64,000 bases of DNA from contig NZ_CBDEGB010000002.1 of the NCBI RefSeq assembly GCF_965237655.1, forward strand, positions 620,001 to 684,000, given 5' to 3'. The position numbers and the translations under genes are program-made. The DNA is from Poriferisodalis sp965237655 (GTDB lineage Bacteria; Actinomycetota; Acidimicrobiia; Acidimicrobiales; Poriferisodalaceae). The stretch's first letter is position 1. The number at the start of each line of letters is the position of its first letter. Under the pieces are notes generated by a model, which did no database searches, was not told where the DNA came from, and was given only the letters and a program-made list of their open reading frames with translations. Positions 1 through 7,895 of this stretch are shown here, piece after piece.

Positions 1-276
1 CATGCCAGCGATTCCCTGCTCGGCTGCCCGCTGCGGCGAGCCGGCGCCGACCAGCCGACCGACCAGCCCCGTCGTGCCGTAGGCCAAGAAGATCAGCGCG
101 GCATGGGCGCTGAGCAAAATGGCCGATGCAATGGCTAGCCCTGCCAGCTCGGGTGTGCCAAGCCTGCCCACGATGGCCGTGTCGGTGATCACATAGAGCG
201 GCTCGGCAATCAGCGCGCCGAACGCTGGCACGGCCAGCAGCAGGATCTCGCGGTCATAGACCGTGCGGCGCAGCAC
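1..276 (-). CDS. MATE family efflux transporter, N-terminal part (runs off left edge)
   Basis: This is the first 92 codons of a multidrug and toxin extrusion (MATE/DinF-type) membrane exporter; the rest lies beyond the window. The reverse strand reads LLLAVPAFGALIAEPLYVIT then DTAIVGRLG, which is the usual MATE start: a first hydrophobic helix followed by the conserved D-T-A-x-V-G-x-L turn. A second hydrophobic stretch (ASAILLSAHAALIFLAYGTT) leads into GLVGRLVGAG. I chose GTG at 276 because a GGGGC stretch lies 7-8 nt upstream and the next upstream gene stops at 311. The substrate cannot be told from this part; the family exchanges cations for drugs or metabolites at the inner membrane. Confidence 0.8.
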   Translation of the reverse strand, partial: MLRRTVYDREILLLAVPAFGALIAEPLYVITDTAIVGRLGTPELAGLAIASAILLSAHAALIFLAYGTTGLVGRLVGAGSPQRAAEQGIAGM

Positions 277-310
277 AGCTATGCCCCGGTTGCAATCGAT
301 GTTTCTGGCA

Positions 311-1705
311 TCATCCGGCGAAAGAATCGGCGGTGAGTCGCCACACGCCGGTTTCTATGTCGATGACGTACAGCTCGCCGGCTCCGTCGACGGCGAACCC
401 GACCGGCCGCGGCGTGCTCACGCCCAGATGCCAGACCTCGTCGGGCTGTGCACGGGGCTCTACCGATGCGGCGTAGATGTCGCCCCCGCAGAAATCCGCC
501 AATACGTAGCGACCCGCCAGCCACTCCAGCTCGCTGCCGCGGTAGACGTGTCCCCCGATCACCGCGCACAGGCCGCGCCCGTGCCGGTACTCGAAGTCCG
601 GTGCCCGGTGGTTGCTGAGCTCATCGCCCACAAAACGCCGAGTGCCCTCGTAGGCGTTCCACCCCAAGTTGGCGCCGCCCTCGTCGGGTGCGAGCACGTT
701 GACCTCTTCGATGCACTGCTGGCCCACGTCCGAGACCCACAACGTGCCGGTCGCCTCGTCGAACGACATGCGGTACGGGTTGCGGGTGCCGTAGACCCAG
801 ATGTGCGGATCGCTGCCGGGCCCAAGGTCCGGGTTGCCCGGCGCGGGCACCAGGCGCCAGTCGTCGGAATCAGTGCTGCCGCCGGTATCGAGGGCGAATC
901 GCAGCACGGCCCCCAGCGGAGTGGCGAGGTTCTGGCCGTGATGACGAGGGTCGCCGAGGCCGCCGCCGTCACCGAACGACGCATACAGCAGCCCGTCGGG
1001 ACCGAACAGCAAGTCGCCGCCATTGTGCTGTGCGTTGGTTTGACTTACCCGCAGCACATCGGTGTAGTCGCCATGCAGCGCCGTGCGGTCAGCGGTCGGC
1101 GTGAGCACAGTGAGGACACTGGAACCGTGCCGGTCGGTGCGGTTGATCCACAGCCGGCCGTGCGGCCCCAGTGTCATGCCTACCAAGCCCTGATCGTGCT
1201 CGGCCGCCGTGTTCGACGAGAAGTCGGCCACGGGCTCCGCGCTCAAGACCGCACCGAATCCGGGGCCCCTCTGTACCGCCATGCTGGGTGCAAATCGCCA
1301 GATGCGGCCCCTGCGGTCGCCGACAAAGCCACCGCCCGCGCTGCTGGTACCTGAATCGCCAGTGCCCGATGTCGCCCTGTCAAACACCATCACGGTCGCC
1401 TCGACCAAGTCGATGTACGGCGCGAGCGTCACGACACGCCCGGAGGCCGCCTCGCTGAGTGGGACCGCCCCGAGCTCGGGCAGACCCACCGGGCACGGCG
1501 TGTTGGACGCCAGGTACTCGGGGGTCTGCGTCAGCGGCAGCGTGGTGGCAGGCACGGTTGCCTCGGCGCCCGTGCCGTCGCCCGGACTGCCGACGGCAGG
1601 GCCTGTGCCCTCGTCAAGCCCGATGTCCGAGCACCCGGCCGCCATCGCCCCAGCAGCAATAGCCACGGTGCAGGCAGCGACGCTCAGCAGCCGTCCGCCC
1701 TGCAC
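311..1705 (-). CDS. PQQ-type sugar (glucose/sorbosone) dehydrogenase-like lipoprotein
   Basis: This is a secreted, probably membrane-anchored beta-propeller of the glucose/sorbosone dehydrogenase (GSDH, aldose sugar dehydrogenase) family, which oxidises sugars with PQQ outside the membrane. Family signatures run in order: HNGGDLLFGPDGLLYASFGD, then VYGTRNPYRMSFD, WVSDVGQ with EEVN, NLGWNAYEG and GGHVYRG. A hydrophobic leader ends in a lipobox-like AAGC, followed by a Gly/Thr/Pro linker. The frame is open back to TTG 1771, but I prefer GTG 1705: it puts the lipobox Cys at residue 25, a normal signal length, and a TACATT -10 ends 6 nt before it (leaderless pattern). A PQQ biosynthesis locus is not in view, so the exact substrate is unknown. 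Confidence 0.75.
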   Translation of the reverse strand: MQGGRLLSVAACTVAIAAGAMAAGCSDIGLDEGTGPAVGSPGDGTGAEATVPATTLPLTQTPEYLASNTPCPVGLPELGAVPLSEAASGRVVTLAPYIDLVEATVMVFDRATSGTGDSGTSSAGGGFVGDRRGRIWRFAPSMAVQRGPGFGAVLSAEPVADFSSNTAAEHDQGLVGMTLGPHGRLWINRTDRHGSSVLTVLTPTADRTALHGDYTDVLRVSQTNAQHNGGDLLFGPDGLLYASFGDGGGLGDPRHHGQNLATPLGAVLRFALDTGGSTDSDDWRLVPAPGNPDLGPGSDPHIWVYGTRNPYRMSFDEATGTLWVSDVGQQCIEEVNVLAPDEGGANLGWNAYEGTRRFVGDELSNHRAPDFEYRHGRGLCAVIGGHVYRGSELEWLAGRYVLADFCGGDIYAASVEPRAQPDEVWHLGVSTPRPVGFAVDGAGELYVIDIETGVWRLTADSFAG

Positions 1706-1772
1706 CCGGCCAATGTACGCCCACCCAGCGGCATGCCGGCCTGATTTCGACCATGCGTGCGCCCGAATCAAG

Positions 1773-1801
1773 TTGTGGCTGCGGGGCAGGCACGACAGAA
1801 T
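1773..1801 (+). promoter_or_regulatory. Probable sigma-70-type promoter of the ilvBNC leader
   Basis: TTGTGG (1773-1778) and CAGAAT (1796-1801) are separated by exactly 17 nt. A short open frame starts with ATG at 1808, 6 nt past the -10, so transcription would begin at or next to that ATG (a leaderless message). The -10 is not consensus. Confidence 0.45.
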
Positions 1802-1807
1802 GGGTAG

Positions 1808-1885
1808 ATGCGCTCACCAGCAAACCAGTTCGGCTGCCCGGCCGAGCCCGCGAGGCGCAATGAGGTCGTAGGGGTACTTACCTAA
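1808..1885 (+). CDS. Putative Val/Leu leader peptide of the ilvBNC attenuator
   Basis: This is a 25-codon open frame between a promoter-like element and ilvB. It ends in NEVVGVLT followed by TAA, so three valine codons (GTC, GTA, GTA) and one leucine codon (CTT) fall in the last six sense codons. Immediately after the stop come two GC-rich hairpins and then the ilvB ribosome-binding site. That order (control codons, stop, competing hairpins, gene) is the layout of ribosome-mediated attenuation, and ilvBNC attenuation by branched-chain amino acids is known in Corynebacterium glutamicum. No Shine-Dalgarno is evident, but the ATG is 6 nt from the -10, which fits leaderless translation. Function is inferred from position only. 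Confidence 0.5.
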   Translation: MRSPANQFGCPAEPARRNEVVGVLT

Positions 1886-1932
1886 GGCGAGCCCGTTTCG
1901 ACGCGCTCGCCCTGCCTCCCGCTCGGGAGGCA
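1886..1932 (+). terminator. Tandem hairpins, possible ilvBNC attenuator
   Basis: The first stem pairs GGCGAGC (1886-1892) with GCTCGCC (1905-1911). The second is a perfect 8-bp stem, TGCCTCCC (1913-1920) with GGGAGGCA (1925-1932), around a 4-nt loop and followed by ATTTGCATTT. The second could act as an intrinsic terminator, although the U-tract is poor. It ends 34 nt before the ilvB start. An antiterminator pairing is not obvious by eye. Confidence 0.5.
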
Positions 1933-1966
1933 TTTGCATTTCAGGATTCGTTGCAGGAGAAACTTC

Positions 1967-3721
1967 ATGGAGCTCACGGGCGCTCAGGCCTTGATGCGAA
2001 GCCTCGAGACGAGCGGTGTCGAGGTGATGTTCGGCCTGCCTGGCGGGGCGATCCTGCCCGTGTACGACCCGGTGCTGGACTCGCCGATCCGCCATGTCCT
2101 GGTGCGCCATGAGCAGGGTGCGGGCCACATGGCGCAGGGCTACGCGCACGTCACCGGCAAGCCCGGTGTGGCGATGGTCACGAGCGGGCCGGCTGCCACC
2201 AACATCGTGACGCCGCTGTGCGATGCCTTCATGGACTCGGTCCCGTTGGTGGTCGTGACCGGCCAGGTGGCGATGTCGGCGATCGGCTCGGATGCCTTCC
2301 AGGAGTGCGACACCACGGGCATCACCATGGCGGTCACCAAGCACAACTACCTGGTCACCGAAGCGGCCGACATCCCGCGCATCGTCGCCGAGGCGTTTCA
2401 CATCGCCACCACGGGCCGGCCGGGACCCGTGCTGATCGACCTGCCGAAGGACGTCAGCAACGAGATGATGACCTGGTACTGGCCAGACAGCGTTGACCTG
2501 CCCGGCTACCGACCTCGAAACGAAGTCGATCCCGCGGCCATCGCCGAAGCCGCCGCGTTGATCCGCACCGCTCAGCGCCCAGTGATCTACGCGGGCGGGG
2601 GCCTTCTGAAGGCACGTGCGGCGGAGGCGTTGCGTGAGTTCGCAGAGATGTGCGATATCCATGTCGTCACGACCTTGATGGCCCGCGGAGTGTTCCCAGA
2701 CCGTCATCGTCTCTGCCTGGGCATGCCCGGCATGCACGGCAACTACTCGGCGGTGACCGCGATGCAGCAGGCCGACCTGCTCATCAACCTCGGGGCGCGC
2801 TTTGACGACCGGGTCACGGGAAACCCAGCACACTTCGCCCCCGGTGCCAAGGTCATTCACGTCGATATCGACCCAGCCGAACACGGAAAGGTGCGCGTGC
2901 CCGACGTCGCCATTGCCGGTGACGCCCGGGTGGCCGTAGTGGCGCTGATCGCTGCGCTGCGGCCTGCCGACGGCACCGACGTCACCGATGCCATGGCGGA
3001 CCGGTCGGTCTGGAAGTCGACGATCTCGGGCTGGCAGGAGCAGTATCCGCTGAGCTATGACCAGCCCTCGAGCGGTCACCCGCTCAAGCCGCAGTACGTG
3101 GTGGAGCAGCTGCGCGATAACACGCCCGACGACACGATCGTCGTGGCGGGTGTCGGGCAGCACCAGATGTGGGCGAGCCAGTACTGGAAGTTCGACCACC
3201 CCTACACCTGGGTCAACTCGGGCGGCCTCGGAACCATGGGCTTCGCGGTGCCGGCTGCCATCGGTGCCAAGGTGGGCCGGCCCGACCGCACCGTGTGGGC
3301 CATCGATGGCGACGGCTGCTTCCAGATGACTGCGCAGGAGCTGATTTCCGCAAGCGCCGAGAACATCCCGGTGAAGGTGGCCATCCTCAACAACGCCTAC
3401 CTCGGCATGGTGCGTCAATGGCAGGAGCTCTTCTACGCCGAGCGCTACAGCCAGGTGTACCTCAGCGCAGATCACCCCGACTACGTGGGCTGGGCCGAAG
3501 CCATGGGCTGCGCAGGCATCCGGGTGGAATCAGCCTCCGAAGTGGTGCCCGCAATCATGAAGGCGAACTCGATCAACGACCGCCCTGTGGTGATCGACTT
3601 CCGGGTCGATACCGAGGAGAAGGTGTACCCGATGGTGCCGGCCGGCGGCTCCAACGACGACATCATCCTGGGGCCTGAAGGCGATGCCGAAGCTGCGTTG
3701 AAGGGCTCAGCGCCGTCGTGA
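1967..3721 (+). CDS. ilvB: Acetolactate synthase, large (catalytic) subunit
   Basis: This enzyme condenses pyruvate with pyruvate or 2-oxobutyrate, the first common step of valine, leucine and isoleucine synthesis, using thiamine diphosphate and FAD. It has the N-terminal TPP domain (VMFGLPGGAILPVYD and the catalytic Glu of VRHEQGAGHMAQGYA near residue 49), a central FAD-binding domain, and a C-terminal TPP-pyrophosphate domain with DGDGCFQM and ILNNAYLGMVRQWQ. Length (584 aa) is normal. ATG 1967 was chosen over the upstream in-frame ATG 1934 because GGAGA lies 6-7 nt before it and the protein then begins MELTGAQAL, as in relatives. Its TGA overlaps the GTG of ilvN by 4 nt, so the two subunits are translationally coupled. 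It is probably controlled by the leader upstream. Confidence 0.96.
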   Translation: MELTGAQALMRSLETSGVEVMFGLPGGAILPVYDPVLDSPIRHVLVRHEQGAGHMAQGYAHVTGKPGVAMVTSGPAATNIVTPLCDAFMDSVPLVVVTGQVAMSAIGSDAFQECDTTGITMAVTKHNYLVTEAADIPRIVAEAFHIATTGRPGPVLIDLPKDVSNEMMTWYWPDSVDLPGYRPRNEVDPAAIAEAAALIRTAQRPVIYAGGGLLKARAAEALREFAEMCDIHVVTTLMARGVFPDRHRLCLGMPGMHGNYSAVTAMQQADLLINLGARFDDRVTGNPAHFAPGAKVIHVDIDPAEHGKVRVPDVAIAGDARVAVVALIAALRPADGTDVTDAMADRSVWKSTISGWQEQYPLSYDQPSSGHPLKPQYVVEQLRDNTPDDTIVVAGVGQHQMWASQYWKFDHPYTWVNSGGLGTMGFAVPAAIGAKVGRPDRTVWAIDGDGCFQMTAQELISASAENIPVKVAILNNAYLGMVRQWQELFYAERYSQVYLSADHPDYVGWAEAMGCAGIRVESASEVVPAIMKANSINDRPVVIDFRVDTEEKVYPMVPAGGSNDDIILGPEGDAEAALKGSAPS

Positions 3722-4251
3722 GCGCCCCACAGGAGCCGGACCTCCACATCTTCGCGGCCATTGTGGAGAACAAGTTCGGCGTGCTGGCGCGCATCGCCGG
3801 TCTCTTCAGCCGCCGCGGCTTCAACATCTTCTCCCTTGCGGTCGCTCCGACGGGCGATCCCGACTACAGCCGCATCACCATCGTGGTCGACGTCCACAAC
3901 ACCGACGTCACCCAGATCGCGAAGCAGCTCGACAAGCTCATCAACGTGATCCACATCAGTGAGCTGCACCCGTCGGACTCGATCGAGCGCGAGCTGATGC
4001 TCGCACGCGTCGGGGCGGTCGATCTCGCAGCAGTCGTCGAGGTCATCTCCGAGTACGGGGGGGAAGTGCTTGATCACACCGACGGCGAGGCAATTGTGAG
4101 CGTCAGCGCCCATCCGGATCGGCTCGACCGATGCGAGCGCCAACTACGCCCGTTTGGCTTGCATGTGCTTCAGCGCACCGGCCGCATCGCGCTGCGAGCG
4201 CTCGATGCCTATGAACCCGCCGTCGGCATACTCCATCCGCACGATTCCTGA
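3718..4251 (+). CDS. ilvN: Acetolactate synthase, small regulatory subunit
   Basis: This is the regulatory partner of IlvB; it raises catalytic activity and confers feedback inhibition by valine. The N-terminal ACT domain is clear (HIFAAIVENKFGVLARIAGL, then FSRRGFNIFSLAVAPT), and a second ALS_ss_C-type ferredoxin-like domain fills residues about 80-165. Length (177 aa) is usual for the short bacterial form. The GTG start overlaps the ilvB stop (GTGA), and ilvC follows 30 nt downstream, so ilvB-ilvN-ilvC form one operon. Confidence 0.94.
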   Translation: MSAPQEPDLHIFAAIVENKFGVLARIAGLFSRRGFNIFSLAVAPTGDPDYSRITIVVDVHNTDVTQIAKQLDKLINVIHISELHPSDSIERELMLARVGAVDLAAVVEVISEYGGEVLDHTDGEAIVSVSAHPDRLDRCERQLRPFGLHVLQRTGRIALRALDAYEPAVGILHPHDS

Positions 4252-4281
4252 ACGATTCACATAGGTCGAGGAGCGACAACG

Positions 4282-5319
4282 ATGCCTGCAACCATCTACT
4301 ACGAACAAGACGCAGACCTGGGCCAGCTGGCAGGGCGCACCGTGGCCGTCATGGGCTACGGCTCGCAAGGCCACGCTCACGCTCTGAACCTGCGCGACAG
4401 CGGCGTAGACGTCGTCGTGGGACTGCGCGAGGGCTCGGCGTCGCGCCCCAAGGCTGAGTCAGAGGGCTTGCGTGTCGCCGATGTTGCAGGCGCGGCTGCC
4501 GAGGCCGACATCATCATGATGGCGCTGCCCGACACCGACCAGGCCGCCATCTACGACTCCTCGATCGCTCCGAACCTGAAGGCCGGCAACGCCATTGCCT
4601 TCTCTCACGGCTTCAACATCCACTTCGGCCAGATCAATCCGCCTTCCGATGTTGACGTGTGGATGATCGCCCCCAAGGGTCCCGGCCACAACGTGCGACG
4701 CACCTACGTCGAGGGCGGTGGTGTCCCGGCGCTCGTGGCCATCCACCAGGACGCGACCGGGAACGCGATGGCAGACGCGCTGGCGTACGCGAAGGGCATC
4801 GGTGGTACTCGCGGGGGCGTGCTCACCACGACGTTCGCCGAGGAAACCGAGACCGACCTGTTCGGCGAGCAAGTGGTGCTCTGCGGCGGCTTGACCGAGC
4901 TGATCCGGGCTGGCTACGAGACGCTCGTGGAGGCCGGCTACCAGCCCGAGTCCGCCTATTTCGAGACCCTGCACGAGGTGAAGCTGATCGTCGACTTCAT
5001 CTACGAGGCCGGCATCTCAGGCATGCGGTACTCGATCTCGACCACGGCCGAGTACGGCGACATGACCCGTGGCTCGCGCATCATCACCGACGAGACCCGT
5101 GCGGAGATGAAGCGCATCCTGGCGGAGATCCAGGACGGCAGCTTCGCCCAAGAGTGGATCGATGAGAACCGCAACGGGCTGCCGAACTACCGCCGCATGG
5201 TCTCCGAGGGCAAGCAGCACCCCATCGAGCAGGTCGGGGCGGAGTTGCGGGCGATGATGCCGTGGATCACCGCGGGCCGCCAGGACGTCACCGCCGCATC
5301 AGGTGGCGCCGTTTCCTGA
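4282..5319 (+). CDS. ilvC: Ketol-acid reductoisomerase (NADP+)
   Basis: This is the second step of valine/isoleucine synthesis: Mg-dependent alkyl migration and NADPH reduction of acetolactate or acetohydroxybutyrate. A Rossmann motif VMGYGSQGHAHALNLRDSG opens the protein (residues 23-41), and the C-terminal helical domain carries the metal-binding ETDLFGEQ and downstream Glu residues. At 345 aa it is a class I (short) enzyme. A ribosome-binding site (GAGGAG) lies about 8 nt before ATG 4282. It is the third gene of the ilvBNC operon; about 90 nt without a gene follow before the next start, including a weak imperfect inverted repeat near 5330-5350. Confidence 0.97.
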   Translation: MPATIYYEQDADLGQLAGRTVAVMGYGSQGHAHALNLRDSGVDVVVGLREGSASRPKAESEGLRVADVAGAAAEADIIMMALPDTDQAAIYDSSIAPNLKAGNAIAFSHGFNIHFGQINPPSDVDVWMIAPKGPGHNVRRTYVEGGGVPALVAIHQDATGNAMADALAYAKGIGGTRGGVLTTTFAEETETDLFGEQVVLCGGLTELIRAGYETLVEAGYQPESAYFETLHEVKLIVDFIYEAGISGMRYSISTTAEYGDMTRGSRIITDETRAEMKRILAEIQDGSFAQEWIDENRNGLPNYRRMVSEGKQHPIEQVGAELRAMMPWITAGRQDVTAASGGAVS

Positions 5320-5412
5320 ACGACGTCAAGCTACATGTGCTCGGAGCATGTCGCTGAGAAAGCTCGCGCTCGGGCGACGGGCTAACGCACGGCATGAGAA
5401 AGTAGGTGGACT

Positions 5413-6333
5413 GTGGCGTCACAATCAGTTCCCATCACGGGCTCGGTGCTCAGTTGGGCGCGCGAGGAAGCGGGCTTGAGTGTTGACGGGCTCGCCGAGA
5501 AATTGTCGGTCGCTCCGGCTGACATAGCACTGTGGGAGTCGGAGGAGGCTGAGCCTTCCAAGGGCCAGGTCACCAAGCTAGCTGATGCCTTGAGGCGCCC
5601 TACGGCAGTGTTCTTCCTGCCTTCGGTTCCTTTGAGTGCATCGGTGTCTCCTCGGCTCCGGTCGGCTCCGGGCCTAGGTGGCAAACCGCTGCAGAGCGGC
5701 GATCTACGTGTGATCCGTCGGGCGCAGCGTCGACAGGCCATGTTGTCGTGGTGCATCCGTGACCGCGGTGACCCGCCCGTCGATATTCCAAGGCATGAGA
5801 TCGACACCGACGCGTTGGTTGCAGGGCAAGATGCTCGCCAGCGCTCGGGAATAGCGGTTGGTGAACAGTTGGACTGGGACAGCGATCGGACTGCATTTCG
5901 ATCATGGCGAGCGGTTCTCGAGCGCTTCGGGATCTTCGTCGAGCAGTCCTCTCTCGGCCGCGGTGGAATCCGCGGCTTCAGCACCTGGGACGAATATGCA
6001 CCGCTCATCGTGGTGAATTCCGCCTACGTCCCGGCGGCCCGCAGCTTCACCCTGATGCATGAGTTCGGCCACCTACTTAACCGGGGTGATGCTGCATGCC
6101 AGGACTTTGTTGGATCGCTTGACGACGACCGTGTTGCCGAGCGTTGGTGCGAACGGTTTGCCGCCGCGTATCTCGTGCCCACAGAGGCGTTGCACGAGGT
6201 GGCAGGCCGGACCGGCGTGACGAGGTCGGCGCCGGCGGCAAGGCCGAAGGAGGTACGACAGATCGCAAACCGTTTTCGCGTAAGCGGGCGCGCGGTGTTT
6301 AAGCGGGCGCGCCATGGCGATCAGGCTTACTGA
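5413..6333 (+). CDS. XRE-ImmA/IrrE metallopeptidase regulator, N-terminal ORF (frameshifted)
   Basis: The protein has an N-terminal Cro/C1-type helix-turn-helix (about residues 8-60, with LSVDGLAEKL and IALWESEEAEPSKGQ) and an ImmA/IrrE zinc peptidase domain with the active-site motif HEFGHLL (H216, E217, H220). Members often act as antitoxin-like or stress-released repressor-cleaving proteases. The frame ends early at 6333. The normal C-terminal end of this family is encoded in the +1 frame just downstream (6314-6592). A 13-bp direct repeat with a 19-bp period at 6281-6312 marks the shift; removing one 19-bp period gives a continuous protein of about 387 aa reading FRVSGRAMAIRLTDAGL across the join. 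The GTG start has GTAGGTGG upstream. It could be a real mutation, a phase-variable repeat or an assembly error. Confidence 0.8.
   Translation: MASQSVPITGSVLSWAREEAGLSVDGLAEKLSVAPADIALWESEEAEPSKGQVTKLADALRRPTAVFFLPSVPLSASVSPRLRSAPGLGGKPLQSGDLRVIRRAQRRQAMLSWCIRDRGDPPVDIPRHEIDTDALVAGQDARQRSGIAVGEQLDWDSDRTAFRSWRAVLERFGIFVEQSSLGRGGIRGFSTWDEYAPLIVVNSAYVPAARSFTLMHEFGHLLNRGDAACQDFVGSLDDDRVAERWCERFAAAYLVPTEALHEVAGRTGVTRSAPAARPKEVRQIANRFRVSGRAVFKRARHGDQAY
6281..6312 (+). repeat. 13-bp direct repeat causing the ImmA frameshift
   Basis: TAAGCGGGCGCGC occurs at 6281-6293 and again at 6300-6312, separated by GGTGTT. The period of 19 nt is not a multiple of three, so one extra copy moves the ImmA reading frame. 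Confidence 0.85.
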
Positions 6334-6592
6334 TGCAGGTCTTGGAACACGTGACTTGTACAGCGTGTATTCCAACCGGTCCAAACTCCGCGATTGGAAT
6401 CCGCAGAGCAAGCGAAGTGGCGGCGGCGAACCGAAGATCCAAAAACGACGGCGCGAATTGGGAGTCAGAACGCTTCGCACGATGTTGGAAGCAATGGACA
6501 GCGGTCGGCTCAATTTGCGTGATGCCACGGACTATCTTGGCCTATCCCCAAATGAGATAGACGATCTCACTGCGCAGCTTGCAAGTGAGTGA
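6314..6592 (+). pseudogene. Detached C-terminal part of the XRE-ImmA protein
   Basis: This 92-codon frame contains IRLTDAGLGTRDLYSVYSNR, then a basic linker and a short helical end (LRTMLEAMDSGRLNLRDATD, then YLGLSPNEIDDL). The organisation is what full-length XRE-ImmA proteins carry after the peptidase domain: a second winged-helix-like segment and a final helical degron-like tail. It overlaps the upstream frame by 20 nt in a different phase and overlaps the PIN-like gene downstream by 14 nt (8 nt if GTG 6585 is used). ATG 6314 has no good ribosome-binding site, so it is best read as the second half of a split gene. Confidence 0.6.
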
Positions 6593-7106
6593 GCATGGCA
6601 CGCTTCGCTTCGGTCATCCCGACGTGTGGGTTGTTGATTCCACAGCACTGATTCAGATCAAGAAAGTTGTGACAGCAAGTCACCAATGGTCGCTGTTCCG
6701 GCGAATGGAGCAGATGGTTGCCGAAGCGGAAATGGCATCGCCCCGGCAGGTGTATCGAGAAGTCAGCAGCGTCACGCACCCTGATGCGCCCGGTGTATGG
6801 GCTGCTGGTGTCCGAGATACCCAAGTGCTTCCGCTCGATGTCGAATCAGGGATCATGCGGGACGTGACGGCGCGTGTGCCCAATCTCGCTGACATCAGCA
6901 AGGATGAGGAAGATGCGGACCCCTACGTCGTGGGCCTCGCTCGCCAATTGAGCGAGCAGGGAAACGAAGTTTGCGTGGTGACTGAGGACATCGTGGACCG
7001 CGTCAGTACATCGATTGCGACAGCTTGCGCCTCTCTCAATCTTCAGTGCATCCGGCCACGGGAATTCTTGGCCATTCTTGGCACCCCCTATCGAGCGGAG
7101 CCATAG
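6579..7106 (+). CDS. DUF4411 family PIN-like protein
   Basis: The start resembles a PIN-fold nuclease: VWVVDSTALIQIKK gives the first acidic residue after a hydrophobic beta strand, and later KDEEDADPYVVGLARQL and VCVVTEDIVDR supply the other acidic positions. DUF4411 proteins of about 160-180 aa are commonly found directly beside XRE-ImmA/IrrE genes and are thought to form a toxin-antitoxin-like or defence pair. The TTG at 6579 or GTG at 6585 may be the start; both overlap the end of the ImmA C-terminal frame, so the module is coupled. If the ImmA partner is truly broken, this gene may be uncontrolled or itself inactive. Confidence 0.65.
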   Translation: MQVSEHGTLRFGHPDVWVVDSTALIQIKKVVTASHQWSLFRRMEQMVAEAEMASPRQVYREVSSVTHPDAPGVWAAGVRDTQVLPLDVESGIMRDVTARVPNLADISKDEEDADPYVVGLARQLSEQGNEVCVVTEDIVDRVSTSIATACASLNLQCIRPREFLAILGTPYRAEP

Positions 7107-7153
7107 GAAATTGGGGCTCCTGAGTCGCTGCGACGCAGTGGCAGAATCGGGGC

Positions 7154-7777
7154 GTGGTCGAAGTCGTCGTGACGCCGGTGCGGGTGCCCTCTGCGGGCGA
7201 CCTGCTCGTGGCGACTCCGCGCTTGGTCGACCCCAACTTCGACCGCACCGTCGTGTTCGTGATCGAGCATCAGCAGGCAGGCACGCTGGGCATCGTCATC
7301 AATCGCGTCTCGGACATCTCGTGCGCTTCAGCGGTTCCGCGCTGGGCGTCACGCTTCACGGAGGGAGCTGCGGTCGGGCTCGGCGGGCCAGTCGAACCGC
7401 AGGGACTGCTCGCTCTCGGGACGGCTGCCGCTCCTCCTGCGGCGCAAGCACAGCAACCGGAGGGCACTGGCACCGAGTCGTCCGAGACCGGCGGCGCATG
7501 GCGCACAGTGAACGGCGAGGTCGGCCTGGTTGATCTCACCGCCGATCCGTCCGAACTCGAAGCCGAGGTTGTCGCCGTACGCATCTACGGCGGGCACGCT
7601 GGCTGGGGGCCCGGCCAGTTGCGAGGCGAGTTGGAGGCCGGATGCTGGTGGGTGTTCGATTCGACACCGGGCGACCTGGCCGCCGATGCCACCGCGCTCT
7701 GGTACGACGTGCTCGCACGCCAGAGGCCGCCCGCCCGCCTGCTCGCGCACTATCCCGACGACCCCGCGCTGAACTAG
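7154..7777 (+). CDS. YqgE/AlgH family protein
   Basis: This is a UPF0301 (YqgE/AlgH) protein; the molecular function is unsettled, although the family has been linked to transcription or redox control. Signatures are GDLLVATPRLVDPNFDRTVV, TLGIVINR and, near the end, RIYGGHAGWGPGQLRGEL. An Ala/Pro/Gln/Glu-rich loop (about residues 95-115) is inserted compared with the usual domain, making it 207 aa. The GTG start gives the normal N-terminus. About 118 nt separate it from the RDD genes, so it may be a separate unit. Confidence 0.85.
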   Translation: MVEVVVTPVRVPSAGDLLVATPRLVDPNFDRTVVFVIEHQQAGTLGIVINRVSDISCASAVPRWASRFTEGAAVGLGGPVEPQGLLALGTAAAPPAAQAQQPEGTGTESSETGGAWRTVNGEVGLVDLTADPSELEAEVVAVRIYGGHAGWGPGQLRGELEAGCWWVFDSTPGDLAADATALWYDVLARQRPPARLLAHYPDDPALN

Positions 7778-7895
7778 CGCGTTGGGCTGTATCCCGGGAC
7801 ATACGCGGCTGCGCGAACGACAGGGGCACGCTCGCGCAGCGCGCTAGGTTCGTTCGCGAATCTGTCGGCCACCACATCGATGGCGGAGGTCTTCC

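Noticed and set aside
1814..3475. A 553-codon open frame on the minus strand opposite ilvB
   Set aside because: It is rich in His/Arg/Val/Asp typical of the antisense of a high-GC gene, has no recognisable domain, and lies wholly over a certain ilvB. Similar long antisense frames over leuC, the liv receptor, the molybdenum hydroxylase and others were dropped for the same reason.
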